Shown: positions 50,982 to 63,747, counted from the stretch's first letter. The stretch is DNA of 64,000 bases from Epinephelus fuscoguttatus (GCF_011397635.1 NC_064763.1:25557437-25621436); one strand, 5' to 3'. A program made the numbers and translations. Notes: generated from the sequence alone by a model not told the origin.

Positions 50982-51628
50982 CATGCAACATTTGTCTAAG
51001 TAAATGCCAGGTCAACTGTTCAAAAAAAAAAAAAAAAAAGGCACAAAGATCCGCCAGAGCAGACACTCAGTACAAAGAAAAGACACCTTGAACTATTTAC
51101 ATATACACACCCACCCACACACAGAACAAAGACAGCACACAAACACCATGTTTTGACTTGCAGTCAGGCCTCATCAATGCTGTATATATGTAAATAGTTT
51201 GAATAAAACATACCTGCTAGGACTGTTTTTCTTTGTAATGTCATTTTCATGTTCTACAGTGCATGGAAATAAAATACATTTTTCTGCTATAGACACTTGA
51301 AAACAGGTGCATGCAGAGGAGGTGCAGAAGCAGTGAAGGGTGATTACACACACATGCACTATTCTTAACTATGCAGTCCATAACCATTAGCCACTGAGCA
51401 GCTTTACTGCTCAAGAGCACCTCAACTCCCTTGGTAGTGTACTGCAATCCCATTTAAAGCCTAACTGTTTTACTGGCATGAACATCAGAAGTATATTTGG
51501 CATGACAACAGTGAGTTAACCGCACTGCAAACAGTGATTATATACAAAACAGTATAAAAATACTATAAAGTTACCAGCAAATAAAACTCTTTTCTGCATA
51601 ATATCAAAGAGGACGCACTCCAAAGAGC

Positions 51629-54600
51629 TCAGTACTTCCCCCTGAGACTACGAGGGGTGGGGAGAGGACTGGGAGGTGGAGACTGCTGGCGAGACCTCAA
51701 GATTCGTGAGGAGGGGGTAAGGGTTGCTTCTTCAACAGCACGAGTGTTGTATTTACGCGTTGGGGTGCGTGTCGGGAACAGAGACTGGAAAAAGGGCCGT
51801 TTATTCGGAGGCCGGTTCTCGGTGTCACTTGGCGCGGCGGCCCCACAGCCCCTCTTCTTGCAGAAAGCTGGTGTGTTGGAGGCAGCAGAGCCTGACGGGG
51901 GCAGCTGGGGCCGGGCAGCCTGTGTCTGGGCCAGGGTCTCCGCTTTCCGTCTTAAGTCTGCCTTTACAAGCATCAGGCCATTCTGGAGGTCCGAAAGGAT
52001 CTGGTCCTGAGAAGAAGTCAGTCAACAGGGTTAGACAGGACCACAGAGTGGGGAGTGAAGGATGAGGTGGGAGGTTGAGAGAGAGAGAAGTGAGCCACAG
52101 TGAAACTTCTGATCATGCTTTTGCACACTAATCACCTGGTGTAGATGTTAGAGACCTAGATTTAGTTTAAAAGCTGGCTGTGTGTCAAGCTTGTTAGTGA
52201 AGAGAGCAGAGGGAGAGAAAAACAAAAGTACTTTAAATTGAGAGCTGCACTTTAAACAGATACTAATAGTCTCTGCTTCTCTAAAGTAAGAGAATCTATA
52301 ACCAGCCTCAAAGCAAGGAGACGTGTAATTACTATCAGAACTCTGCCCTAACTGAAATCGTGCAGAGGTTCTTACAGAGATGACAGTACGTGATTTCAGC
52401 TAGTTCTTTATCAGCTGAGCTTCAGCTGCTGTTACTTTTCCATTTGCAATAGAGCTTTTTTTTTTTTTAAAATGTCCAGTTTCAAACTGGTCTTATCCAA
52501 TGAAAGAAAATAAATGTAACCTCTAAATCACATTGAAGTCTGGAGTAACTTCAATAAATAAACTGACAAAAACTATCACCAACAAAATAAATAAGCTTAA
52601 CTTCGGAGCTACATTCAAATGAATACTTTTCCAAACAGTGTCTTAGTTGAATGCTTTTTTGACCTTTTCTCACAGCACAGAGGGCTTAGCCCCTTTGAAA
52701 TGGTTAAAATAATATAAAGTACGTATCTGTGGCTTTACCTGTTTGGCCAGTGTCTCATCTGCAGCTGTTAGTGCCTGCCGCAGCCTCTCCCCTCCTGTGT
52801 TGCGACAGCAGGCTCGTTCACCAGACTGCAAGTCTAACCCGAGCCTCTGCAAATCCAGGCGCAGCTGACGCAGGTTCTGTTAGACAGAGTCAGAATTTTA
52901 GTCTTTGTGAGGATGCAGACACTCGCCTGCAGCAAAAACAATGTTGCATTTCATATAGTGGAGCAGTAACTGACCCGTTGACCGTCCTCCAGCTTGCGGT
53001 CAGCAGCACCGGTGAGGGTGCCTGTTGAGCCTGGGACTTCCAGCTGCATCTTCAGCTTTGTCAGCTCTGCACAGGTGAGCAGAACAAGACAGTTAGCTAC
53101 AACTAGCAACATCCTAACATTAACACATTATCTGAGCAGTGTTTCAGTCACCTTGTGACTTAGTGAGCAGCTCAACACGACACTGGTTGAGCTCAGCATG
53201 CAGTCTGCCGACTTCTGTTTGAGAAGTGAGGCGCTGAGAGCGTCGAGGCCCCTCAGCGTCTTCCCGTGGCACCGACACAGGCGCCGCTTCAGCTGCCTTG
53301 TTTTTTTCAAGTGCAGCAGACAAAGCTTCAATCTCCTGATCACGCTCCTAAAAGGGAGGATGAAAAGAAAAAAATTAGCAAAAAAATATCTCGATACAAC
53401 AACAGGATTACAAATGAAACTACATTGTGGATACTTTTTGAACTGGGGAAAGATCTCATTTAACTAGCGTGCAGAGTTTTGCAGATTATGTGTGCGCTGA
53501 AACCCTGCCATGGGGATAGACACTGCCAGGAAGTAATGCCAACTTATGGCTGATGATTTATCTCTCACCTTCAGCTCCTGGCTGTAGAACTTCTTCAAAT
53601 GTTTCTGCATGTTAGTAATCTTGTCTTCGTATCTCTCTTCAATTAGAGCTCTCTCTGCCTCCAAGGTCTCACTGTAGGGCAGGAACACATTGCAACTCAG
53701 GATCTGCATTCATTTCAAATTCCAGCATTTTCTCACTATTCTAATGTTACAGCTTTGAGGGCAATTTCTTTGATGGAAAAAATACAAGGAATGCAAATCA
53801 TTTGTGTTTTCCTGAAACTGCTTCACTTTTCAACTGCTAGCAAATTCTATTACAAGAGGGCTGTTCTCACATATATGTCATTGCAAGAAATGCTTTTATC
53901 ACGTGTCCCAAATGCAGCCTGGTTAGTATTGTGCCCCGTTATCACCAAGCGGTACGGTACAGTTCAGTACGGATCACTTTTAGTAATGAGTGGATCTTCA
54001 AGCATTTAAAAATATATATTGATTAGACCAAATTATGTGAACTGTATCCTCACTGCAGGCTCCGGCAACACTAAACCCCTGAGCTTGCCCTAGAAGGACT
54101 AAATGCACAAACCCGCTATTTTTAAATATCCCATGGAGAGAGACTCTCACTGCAGCCTGTTCTATTTTGTTCTGAAAATGTTGGCATGCAGCCTCGTTCT
54201 GTGGATGATAAACAAGGTGCAAACTGATAAAGGAGGAAATACAGTGAGTGCTGGACGGAGCAGTGAGTGAACCACCCTGCCCACATTTAAGGGTATTGTT
54301 TGCGGTGGAAATGCTAGGGTCTAGGTACCATGTCTGAAGGGTTACTTTTGGTTCCAAAGGTACCAAATACTGAAAGTGTTTGGTGGAAACAGGGCTTTAT
54401 ATACAGGGTTCCTACACATTTGGAATTTCAAAATTCCATACCCTAATTTTTTTTTTGTTGGGTTTTTTTTTTTTTTCAGAGAATATGCACCATCTGAGTA
54501 AATATATCAGTGTATCATATTTCACATCATATTTAATTATTCTTAATAGGCGATTGTAGCCAAGTACCATAATGGCATGTAAATAAAAACTCAGGTAAGT

Positions 54601-57600
54601 TCAATGTCTGGGCTGAGGCAAAAAGGTTGGGACTCTGGGTGCACGCGATGCAGTAACGAGACATCTGTGTTTTTTCCTTTCATGTGGCTCAGAATCGCCT
54701 TCTCCCCCATGTTGGCGATGTCCAAAGATTTCACAAAAAGCTTGCATCTAGCTCTGTGTGTGAATTGGGAATCCTTGGCCAACCAGTATTTATATACGGT
54801 ATTGTCAAGCCATCCATCCAAAAACTTGCATCTACCCATTGTGAACCACGTGAAACTCGTCTTCTTGTGGAAGGTGCAGTGTTGGAGTGAAACTTGACAC
54901 CTGGGGGGCTGGAGGAGGATCATGGGGCAGCGACTGGACATATCACTTGTCAATCAGGTAAAAGGGGCGGGATGTTTTCTCAGACGTTTGCTCTCACACA
55001 AACTGTGCTTGGCCCGGCATAAAACATGATCCAGATTGATTAAATTATTTTTGGAAATACATAATTTTCTATGTTAGAAAACAGTATGTTAGAACAGTGG
55101 TAATAGTCTGGAAACATAAATATTTTCCATACTTTATTTTTCATCTTCCATACTTTTTAATACCTAGAAACTGATCGAATTAATTTCCATACTTTCGTAG
55201 GAACCCTGTATATAGGCATCTTAAAAACATTTGGTCTAAACAAAGCAGACACACACCTGAATCCTTCTTGCATCCCATTGATGATCTCCATCATCTCAGA
55301 GACCACCTGCTCTCTCACATTTGCCTCAAGAGCCTCCTTCTCTTCCCGCTGGCGCTGCACCTCTCTCTTCAGGACATCAATGGCCTGCAGCAAAGCCTTC
55401 AGAAAGCACAGTCAGCTGTTAGCAACACTGGACAAGTGTGTGTCTTTGAGACATTTAAAATGTATTATTGGCTTTATACATGAGCATGTTTTCAAAGTAA
55501 AGACAATTGGTTATGGACGTGGTTGGAGAACAGTGAACATTTATCTGTCACATAACTGTGGAGGCAGTTACCTCAGTATTTAACATGGTGATATCTCCAT
55601 CTTCAACATCACTCTCATCTTCTTCCTCTTCCATTATCGAGCTGTCGTTACCGTTTGCTGCTGGCTCACGCAGCAGGGACAGGATGTAGGCGACTCTAGT
55701 CTTTGTGGACGGGCCATGGACCAGCTGAAATGACGAGGGATGTTTTTTCTCTTTTTTCTTTGGTTTCATCCCTACATGCAAGACTAGCTCTAAAAATCAC
55801 AGAAGTTAGATGAACAGTATAAAGGAGATGCTCCTTACTTGAGTGGCAATAGCTGAGAATTTGAGGGCCTGGAGGGTCTCGTCATAGATGGAGGCACATG
55901 GGTTGATGTTGACCACCATGCTGGAGGTTCCTCTGCCACAGAAGAAACCCTGCAGGACCCGAGTCAGTTTACTGTCCCTGAAGGGCACCACCTGAGGGGG
56001 TCGTGATCTGCGGAGGTTAAAAAGTTTTTAAAGTATAGCTGTCTTTCAAACAGCTCAGTCCAATATCTTAAAATGAGAAGTCTTGTATTTGAAGCACTTG
56101 GAAATACTGCGTCACATGATATGGAACAATACTGTCATTATCGCAGAAGTGATCGTGAAAGAAGCTGAGCATGAAAGCTGAGCATGAGAGTTATTTATGT
56201 GTTTCTAATGTACTACATCACTACTACCACATCGAACTGATCACTCCAAGTTATGGTTAAACACGTACTTGTTGTTCTGGTTCTGCCTCAGAGCAGCAAT
56301 ACAGCGTCCCAGTGTTAAAAGGGAGGTGTTGATGTTGCTGGCCTCCTTCATCCTCTCACCATTACGCTGCTCTTTACAGCGTTCAGACCCAGCCAGATCA
56401 CACACAGTCAGTCTAAGAGGGAGACAAATCAAGACACAGCTGTGTTTTATCGCTTTTACAAAGTCAAAATATAGCAAAATCAACCAAAGCTGAAATTTAG
56501 AGCGAGTAACGAAAGGTCAACTTACTCGCTGATGTGCATGGCCTGGGCTGAATCTGCTTCTGGACAGACGTGCAGCACACGGATGGAAAAAATGCTGTGG
56601 CTATGTGGGATGAAGTTATAATCAGAGATGAAATGAGTGCATCAAACACATGTCAAAATAAATCAAAATATGGCTCAAGTTTAATGTGCCCCTACCTGCG
56701 GCTGGAGTTTTGGTTGAGGTGAGTGCTGGCGAAGCTCTGGTTACGACGTCCAGCCCTCAGAATTCTCCAAGCTTCCTCTGCACTGCGGACCTGGATCCAG
56801 GTGAGGTCTGATAGAACAAGACGAAAGAAGCAAAAAGTTATACTTGACAAAACATGTTTTATGTGCTACTGTACAGATTTTTATCCGTTAATTGTTAATG
56901 TCAATATAACGAAGCAAAACAAAGCAAACAGACCAGTTTAAGTATTTCATCATCTCTTGCACAATGTGTCCCAAAAGAAGGCGTTTACAGTTTTCACCAT
57001 TTCCTGCTTACACCACATCACATGCGAGAAGCTGCATACTGAGATTAGGTTTCAGGAGGTTAAACTGTTTTAGTATTATAGTGTATACATTAATGTTCTA
57101 TAAACATCAACTCTGAGAATGAGCGAGTTACCTTTCACATAGGGGTTGCCGTGCTTGTCGTCACTAAGCCGCAGTGTGACCCTTTTCCTGGGCTGCAGGG
57201 AGGGCGAAGCATCCAGGAGGTCATACAAGAACTCATTGTAGATCTCGTAGAAGGACACCCAGATAGAAAACTGCACTCCTTCCTCCAGATCATCTCCACT
57301 GTGTGAAAGGCTGTCAGGATCCAGACAAACACTGTCAGTGTCTGCAGAGAGAGGGAAGTAAAAATCAATGTATGATGTGTTTGAAAATAAACCTTGTTAC
57401 ATTGGCAGTATTGATTTCAGTGCAATGGAGGCAGGGTTCAGCTAAGTAAGTATGAATGAGACAGGATGTATGCTACAAATATCACTTAATTTGGTGCTTT
57501 TGCATGAGTAAAATGGTAACCTTGCTGTCAATACCATATCAAGATTTCCTAATACTACCATATCAAGATTTCCTACACTATCCACCTATATATATATCTT

Positions 57601-59795
57601 ATACAATATGAGTACAACAGCCCTTGCAAATTTGCCAAATGTGTCCCCCCTTTGGAATATACTGCTGTCCTCCTCACCTTCAAGCTGCGTGGCAATGTGA
57701 CTTGTAGAGGAGAGTCCTCCGACGCCGCTGTCCCAGACTGTAGTGGTACCACCTCGACGAGAATTCATATTCTCATCCTGTAACAAACAGGAAGAATTAG
57801 AACGTCTTCTTCCACACAGATATGAGCTGATGTATTCTTTCTAAGTGGTGTGTTTACTCAGATCAACCATAATAATATAAAAGAAGTTTATACTTAAGAC
57901 TTCTTTCCTAAAAAGGTTTTATGTGTAACAGGTGCTGGAAGTTTTTATGTGACAGTTCAAAACTTGGTGGGATTAAAACAGGATCACTTGTTTTCTAAAT
58001 CACACCCACTCAGAGAGACCATTAACAGTCATTTCCTTTACTCAAACATAAACTCTTTTTTTTATATTACTTTCTTTATTGTTGGTGTTTTTTTTGTTTT
58101 CAATAGAGATACTGTGGAGAAAAGAAGTCATTTTCTATCTGTAGCACTTAATGTGAGTCATGTCATTGATTCTAGCTGGATATTTTTCAGGCTTTAAAAC
58201 ACATTTTAAACTGAGCCTACTACAGGCTGGTTGACATTGAACTAGATGGAACTCTGTCTATGCCTGAGTTCAGGATGACAACGTTATTAAAACTGACACT
58301 CTGCAGTGCCAGAAATATACAAAGATATATTATTGCTATATACCCCTCAGCAAGAGACACTGGGACAGAGTGCAACAAGGAAATTACATTTTTAATTGCA
58401 TAAAGTTGTTCCTCTGTTTACCTCTTTGAGCAGAGAGTTTCTGCGGATTTCCTCAGCCCTGACCTCACCAGAGTCAAGGTGCCTCACATCCTGATTCATG
58501 ACAGGCTTAAGGTCCATGGCGCCATAGAGACGACCCTGCAGTTTCCTGAACATGGATACCAAAGCCCGGGGCAGGAGGCCTGCCTCTTGACCGTTGCCTG
58601 CAGGGCGAAGTTTGAGATTTAAAATTTGCATTTAACTGACCACATAAGCACTGAATGCGGTATCAACATCTAAAACCATTCTACAGAGCTACAAACACTA
58701 ACATCACAGTCTGAACTGGGCTTTATACTGATGCGTCCAGGAAAAAACAATTATACCTTGAATAGTGTAAGTCTTTCCAGAATTGGTGACGCCATATGTG
58801 TAGAGGAGTCGGTTTTCTCCATGAAGCACGTCTTTCACCATCGTCTTCATCGCACACTCATAAAACTGCTGTTGTGTGGTCGCTGGCCCAAAAATCTGTG
58901 AAAGATGGGGGATGAGAAAACATCAACATGTGGCTTTTTTAATGGAAATATAGGATGTTTTCCTTCAGGATCCTCCTCATTTATTACTGGCATTGATTAC
59001 CATGTAAGCTCCTGAAACTATGCACAAGTGTGACCCTCCTACCTTCGAGAAACTGAACTTGTGCATGCTCTGGGTGATGCCCCTCTCTGCTGTCCTCATG
59101 TTCTGAGATTCTTTTGGAGCTTTGAGCAGCAGAGTCTCCTCATCTTGGACAGCTACACAACCCTAAAAGAAGAGTGAACCTTGAGTTCAGAGTACAGTTG
59201 TGCTAAAAGCAATAAATGCACATAATCGACTCACAAAATCATGGTCTCACCTGCTCTTCTCCCCGGTCACTCTCCGCCTCAGTGAGTGGTCGGATGCGCA
59301 GAAAAACCTTCACCCTCTCTGTGTTCCCTTCCTCACAGCTTCCTTGTCTCACCGCTGCAGGTTTCCCTGCAATTTTCTAGAAACACAAATTAAAAACATA
59401 GTTAATGTTTTGCTGCCGACGAAGAACTAAAATTGTGAAGGAGAAGACAACAAGTTGATAAAATACAGGTTACAAAACATTTCATAAAAGGAGTTTGCAA
59501 ATGCTTTTGTTACACCCTTAGGAATGCACATGTTTTGGGGAAAAATGTTGAATGTAAACCTCATTTGTTTACACTGTAAACCCCACAGGGTGCACTGCAG
59601 CAAAAACATAGAAAATAGCACTCTCACCGGCATTAAAATGGACGGCCGATTGTCCAGGCCTGGAGAGATGACAGAGATCTCAGGTAGACGTGGCCTGGAC
59701 ATGCCTCCATGCTCTGCTGCTGTAGACTCAAACACAGCCATATCCTCGTCCTCATCAGAGCGGAACCCACACGGGGAGGACAAAGTCAGAGCCAT
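51629..59795 (-). CDS. kif20a: KIF20A, mitotic kinesin-6 (MKLP2)
   Basis: Eighteen coding exons, 5' to 3': 59795-59628, 59376-59251, 59162-59043, 58895-58757, 58597-58422, 57777-57678, 57341-57132, 56807-56696, 56600-56526, 56412-56269, 56007-55839, 55724-55572, 55396-55257, 53671-53569, 53347-53152, 53066-52975, 52876-52739, 52006-51629. All introns are GT-AG and in phase, giving 912 aa (human is about 890). The motor domain spans about 78-513: VKVFLRIRPL at 78, P-loop GVTNSGKT at 173-180, switch I NQNSSRSHS at 378-386, switch II DLAGSE at 414-419. A long insert separates the P-loop from the rest of the motor (about 185-305), as in kinesin-6 proteins. An acidic linker (545-556) leads to coiled coils (about 565-790) and a basic, Pro-rich tail. 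The protein is a plus-end microtubule motor that brings the chromosomal passenger complex to the central spindle. It is convergent with CDC23. Confidence 0.96.
53933..54395. mobile_element. Family A DNA transposon, deleted copy in KIF20A intron 13
   Basis: The left end gccccgttatcaccaagcgg and right end tttggtggaaacagggc mirror the element at 4701-5592. After the first ~40 bp it jumps to sequence corresponding to about 5140 of that copy, so roughly 400 bp is missing internally. It lies wholly within the intron between the exons at 53,569-53,671 and 55,257-55,396. Confidence 0.75.
54404..55208 (-). mobile_element. hAT-like transposon with decayed BED-finger coding remnant
   Basis: Perfect inverted ends cagggttcctac and gtaggaaccctg, flanked on both sides by tatata. 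On the - strand from 54,839 a frame reads MGRCKFLDGWLDNTVYKYW and then ARCKLFVKSLDIANMGEKA. This resembles the N-terminal BED-type zinc finger of fish hAT transposases. The second zinc-binding Cys (CxxC) has become F, and the distal His is lost, so the finger could not fold normally. The frame ends near 54,591 without a catalytic domain. It is inserted 8 bp from the end of the family A element. Confidence 0.75.
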
Positions 59796-59801
59796 GCTTA
59801 C

Positions 59802-61183
59802 CTGTTACAAGAAGACAAACCCTAATGAGTATGTGGTTATTCTAAAGGCAAAGTAAATGCAACACTTTTAAAACCTGGCTGTGTATGTGAGGAAATGCAT
59901 ACATGCAATGCATTACGTATTTATTATGTTATAATATTTTGAAGCATCTTTTTCATATTTTCATTGCAGTTTTTTATGCTGTATTGTGTTTATGTTCTTG
60001 ACTATTGCAGTACTGCAGTACTGTTTACATCATATTTCATGTATTCAAAGACCAGAGAAAATTCCTTGTAGGTGAAAACCTGCTTGGAAATAAATTCTGC
60101 CACCTTGTCATTTTCCTTTGCATGTATGCTTGGGGACAGGATTGATCAGAACACAGTAGAAAGAAATCAATGAATAAACATATTTTAGTGCCTATAACTA
60201 GGCCATCACTGAATAATTGGCAGCAACTCACTGTACTGAAAGGATCAGTTTAAACAGGGGTGTGTCATGTGACAAGGTGACTAAACAGAGAAACTGACTG
60301 AAGCCTACTTTGCCCTTCAAACCCAAACAGTACAATTCAAAGACTAGTCAGACAGGAAAATGAAATCTCGGGCAATCACCTGTCCTGACGAGTTTAGTAT
60401 GGGTGCAGAAGAATAACGTCATGAAATCAATTTTTAATATTGTTGACTGCAAAGGTAAAGCAGTCCTCCACAGAGACACACACTGGAGAGCATATTGCAC
60501 TTTAAATCACCCTATAATGTTTGTTTTGTTCATTTAGATGGATTGCATTGAAGGTTTTTACAAAATATGTACGTTACTTGTTTACAGTGAAACATTTCAT
60601 GCATATAAGCAACTGTTAACGGTACACGTGCCTTAGCACCAGGTACCATTATGCTAACGTAAATAGAGAATAATGTTACTAAACTATCCTTGCAATTAAT
60701 GTAAGTTATGTATGTTTACCTGAGGGCAGTTTATTCTTTTTTAAATAGTAGAGAGCCAACATTTTAACCAAATTTCAACACGAGGAGTGCGCGTGACTAA
60801 CGCACGTAAAGTTACCGTTGAAGGTACACGAGAAGCTGTGTCCTTGTTAGAAAACCGTGTGGTCACTCCTACCAAACTAACACAACACTGCTTATGTCGC
60901 TTTTGGCTAACATAAGCTTGATTAAAACCACTGTATTATTAGCTAGGTCAACATTTAGCTGTATCGTAACTAACAGGTGTAACGTTATTGTTGTTAGCAT
61001 TCACTGTCCAAAGGTTAAAAGCAGAACCTTACCTCGAATGTAGAAAGTGCGCGCGCCTGGTTTCGAGAAACGTTATGTAAATGTCCTCAACTTACTGAAT
61101 AAATCGCCAAAACTTAAGTACTTGAATAAAGACGGATACACTGAATTAAGTTTGTATCAAAGCTACGTGAAACTAACGCTTAC
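59802..61183 (-). other. kif20a: KIF20A 5'-UTR intron(s) and alternative first exons
   Basis: Six bases upstream of the KIF20A ATG is an acceptor (cttgtaacag, - strand), so the start codon exon is 59,801-59,628 and the 5' leader is spliced. Two good - strand donors lie upstream: CATTCGAG|gtaagg at 61,033 and GCGATAG|gtaagc at 61,184. Both are adjacent to CpG-rich sequence. They may be alternative first exons or a first and second exon. Transcript data are needed to choose; the splice sites are visible and the usage is inferred. Confidence 0.5.
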
Positions 61184-61184
61184 C

Positions 61185-61420
61185 TATCGCTTCTTCTCGG
61201 TATCGAAGCAGAGAAACACTTAGTGTATGTCAGCTGAATTATTTTACCCGACAGCGTTTGGTTTTTGAACAATGCGCGTCCCCTGCAGGGCGAGTCGCCG
61301 ATTGGCCAAAGCAACAACGTCATGCGCAACGCATCTACGCAACACCGCGTCACCTTCTGAAAGCGGAAGTCAAGACGTTTTACTGCTTCGCTTGTGTCGC
61401 GCTGGTTTTGAAAACGGAAT
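61185..61420 (-). promoter_or_regulatory. kif20a: KIF20A promoter, CpG-rich
   Basis: CpG density rises sharply relative to flanks. Reading on the - strand there is a CCAAT box (+ strand attgg at 61,301-61,305), a CRE-like half site (acgtca, about 61,318) next to NRF1-like tgcgcaacgc, and an ETS-like site (gcggaagt, about 61,362). NF-Y binding to CCAAT boxes is typical of G2/M genes. A TTTGAA hexamer (61,264-61,269, + strand) could be a CHR element, but its orientation and spacing are not decisive. Confidence 0.45.
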
Positions 61421-62215
61421 ATTTTTGTCAATTTGCCTCAGTATTTAATAATACAATAAAAACTGAAGATAATACACGGGTGTTGAACAAAATAACAACA
61501 ATCAAAGAACTAACTGTTTATCATGGTATCAGATTTAACCCATGTGCAGAAAGGTAATACCAAAGTTTAACCAGCAGGTGTCGCCATTATCAACTAATAA
61601 ATCCTTTGAGACCGATCATCTCATTTTCAAGGGCGTCCCAAATAAGTTGAGGCTTGGTCATTCCAAAATGAAAACGTCATGTTTATTCCACGTGCATTTT
61701 ACATGATAATATAAAGTGATACAACCAGGCTACATCAAACATTGGTTTAATGACAGAGGATTAGGCTACATCAGAATCAGAAAAGGATTTATCGACAAGT
61801 AGGTTTTCATTTGCAAGGAGTTTACTTTGGTTTTTGGTCCATACATAAACATACAGTGAACCTATTTAGAGCAATACAAATAAGGCAAAGTACTGCAGCA
61901 CTCAAGAACTTAAATAAGGAATAGAAAAAAATTACAATAAAAATATGACAAAGGTACTTTTAAAAAGTAGCCTACTGTAACTCTTGAATGAAAGAGCTCC
62001 AAGTGCTGTGGCAAAACACTGACTTAAGAAGCACAACAAGACAAAACAACGCACACCAAAAAGCCGTTGCATCCCTGAGCGTTGCCATCTTAGGAGTAGG
62101 GTGCTTTGGACAAACCATAGAAAAACAGTTGATGAGTTTAGCAAGTAAAATAAAAACACAATATTGCATGAAGCTTCATGCAGTGTGATTTACATGTGTT
62201 CACTGCAATTTTTCA
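61421..62215. other. Intergenic between KIF20A and the SLC7A-type gene
   Basis: No gene-like frame or clear repeat boundary. The TTTATT at 62,216-62,221 (AATAAA on the - strand) is a plausible poly(A) signal for the transporter gene, about 205 bp past its stop. Confidence 0.45.
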
Positions 62216-62425
62216 TTTATTAAAAAAGACATTCAATTTAACAGAAAACAAGACAAAAATGGAGGTTAGAGGTTGTGACTGAAATGCTTTTTTAAATTCA
62301 CATACTCATAATAACACTATTAGGAGACTTGCATGAGTTATGCACACCGGCCAGATTTATACTGAAATGAAAGCATTTAGCTTTGCATTCACCCATGCTA
62401 AATGCCTATCAGTAAAACAATCACG

Positions 62426-63589
62426 TCACATTGTTCTGCCGCTAAAGTCTTGGTCAGGTTCAAAGTTCTGCTCCATTGTGGTGGTGATGCTGTGAATGCT
62501 GACGTGGTTGTTTGAATTTTGGAGCCTTTGTTTCTGCACACTGTGCTGAACGCCGTAACAGAAATAGATAATTAAACCTAAAAGAAGAAAGTTTGGTCAG
62601 GTTTGTTTATTTGATATTTCTGCACATTTTGCTAAAGTCTATTTTATGGTGATATTCTTCACATACCTACTGTCATCCACACTGCATAGCGGATCCATGT
62701 GTCTGTCCCGAGTTGAACCATGAGGTAGACATTGACAAAAGTGCTGAAAATAGGAAGCAATGGCACAAAGGGAACCTGTGTATGTGAAAGAACAAAAACA
62801 TTATGACAATAATATCAATGCAAAAAATAAATGTACTACTTCCCAGTTGCAAGATGCAAGATATACATGAAATGTCAGTGGTTGGCTTTTTTTTCTGTTG
62901 GGAGTGTTTTCCTACACTTAGTAATCAAAGTTTATGATTTCAGTAATGAAGCTCCAGTGGCTGAAATCAATATTAAAGTGCATCATTGCGTGTGTGCTTC
63001 CAATAGCTGAGGCATACCATGAAAGCAGCTTTGGTTGTATTCTGTGGTTGTCTCCAGATGATCAGGGTAATGAGGCCCAGCATCAGCACGATGATAGAGA
63101 CACAAAGTAAACTCCACCATTTAAGGGCCTGCAGGGCATTTATAGTCCCAGATATAATGAGGCTCAGGATGATAACTATAAAGACTGAGGAGAACAATAT
63201 AAGTCCAATGATTATTAACAGTGGAAATCATCTCCAGTATACTATTTAAGGATGATGTTGAGATCACTCACTAATAAAAACAATTAAAACAGATGCATTT
63301 TTTGACGTCCGCGAAGTTGCTTGTGAAGGAGGAAATAGCACTCCAGCAACTGTAAACGGTTCCAGTTTACTGAAACTTGAATCCTCATTGAGGTCTGCCT
63401 GGTACCTGTGAAAGTGAGGAATACCATAAAAGAGTAATAATACTGTACATAATTTCAATATTGTAAGCACTTTTGATGACTCTTACCTTAATATGAGGAT
63501 ACATATGGCAACAAGCGTGTAGGCAAAGAGGGTTCCAATTGACATCATGTCAACCAGCGCCTTCAGGTCAAACAATAGCGCCATGATAG
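62426..63589 (-). CDS. Cationic amino acid transporter, SLC7A1/2/3 (CAT) group, 3' part
   Basis: Five in-phase exons, 5' to 3': 63589-63487, 63405-63272, 63184-63018, 62775-62667, 62577-62426 (stop at 62,428-62,426). The upstream part lies beyond the right edge. The translation has the CAT signature [19 protein letters not shown] followed by a membrane segment. A hydrophilic loop comes next ([10 protein letters not shown]...), then two membrane segments around [13 protein letters not shown] and [14 protein letters not shown] pair follows separated by [10 protein letters not shown], and the C-terminal segment is [10 protein letters not shown]. The cytosolic tail is short and Ser/Asn-rich, ending SGRTM. 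Family members carry arginine, lysine and ornithine across the plasma membrane (system y+). Which CAT paralogue this is cannot be told from the C-terminal half alone. It is on the same strand as KIF20A, head to tail. Confidence 0.88.
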
Positions 63590-63716
63590 CTGAAAAAACA
63601 TGAATAATAATGACAAGAAGAAGAATTTACAGAATCCTCTTGCACTAATTTCACTAAATCACATTATAAATCATATTTCAGCAATACCTTTACCCAGATG
63701 TTGGTCTACAATTATG

Positions 63717-63747
<31 letters not shown>
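63717..63747. repeat. (ATC)n microsatellite
   Basis: About ten CAT/ATC units in the intron upstream of the first visible transporter exon. Poly-His and poly-Ser frames across it are artefacts. Confidence 0.9.

Noticed and set aside
51657-52065. + strand frames of 113-117 codons
   Set aside because: These are antisense shadows of the last KIF20A coding exon.
53998-54366. 122-codon - strand frame in KIF20A intron 13
   Set aside because: It lies within the family A transposon and shares its end with a frame at 5532-5870 in the other copy. It is non-coding repeat sequence.
61258-61557. 99-codon + strand frame upstream of KIF20A, as a divergent gene
   Set aside because: It begins within the CpG-rich promoter, resembles no protein, and no downstream exon follows before the transporter gene.
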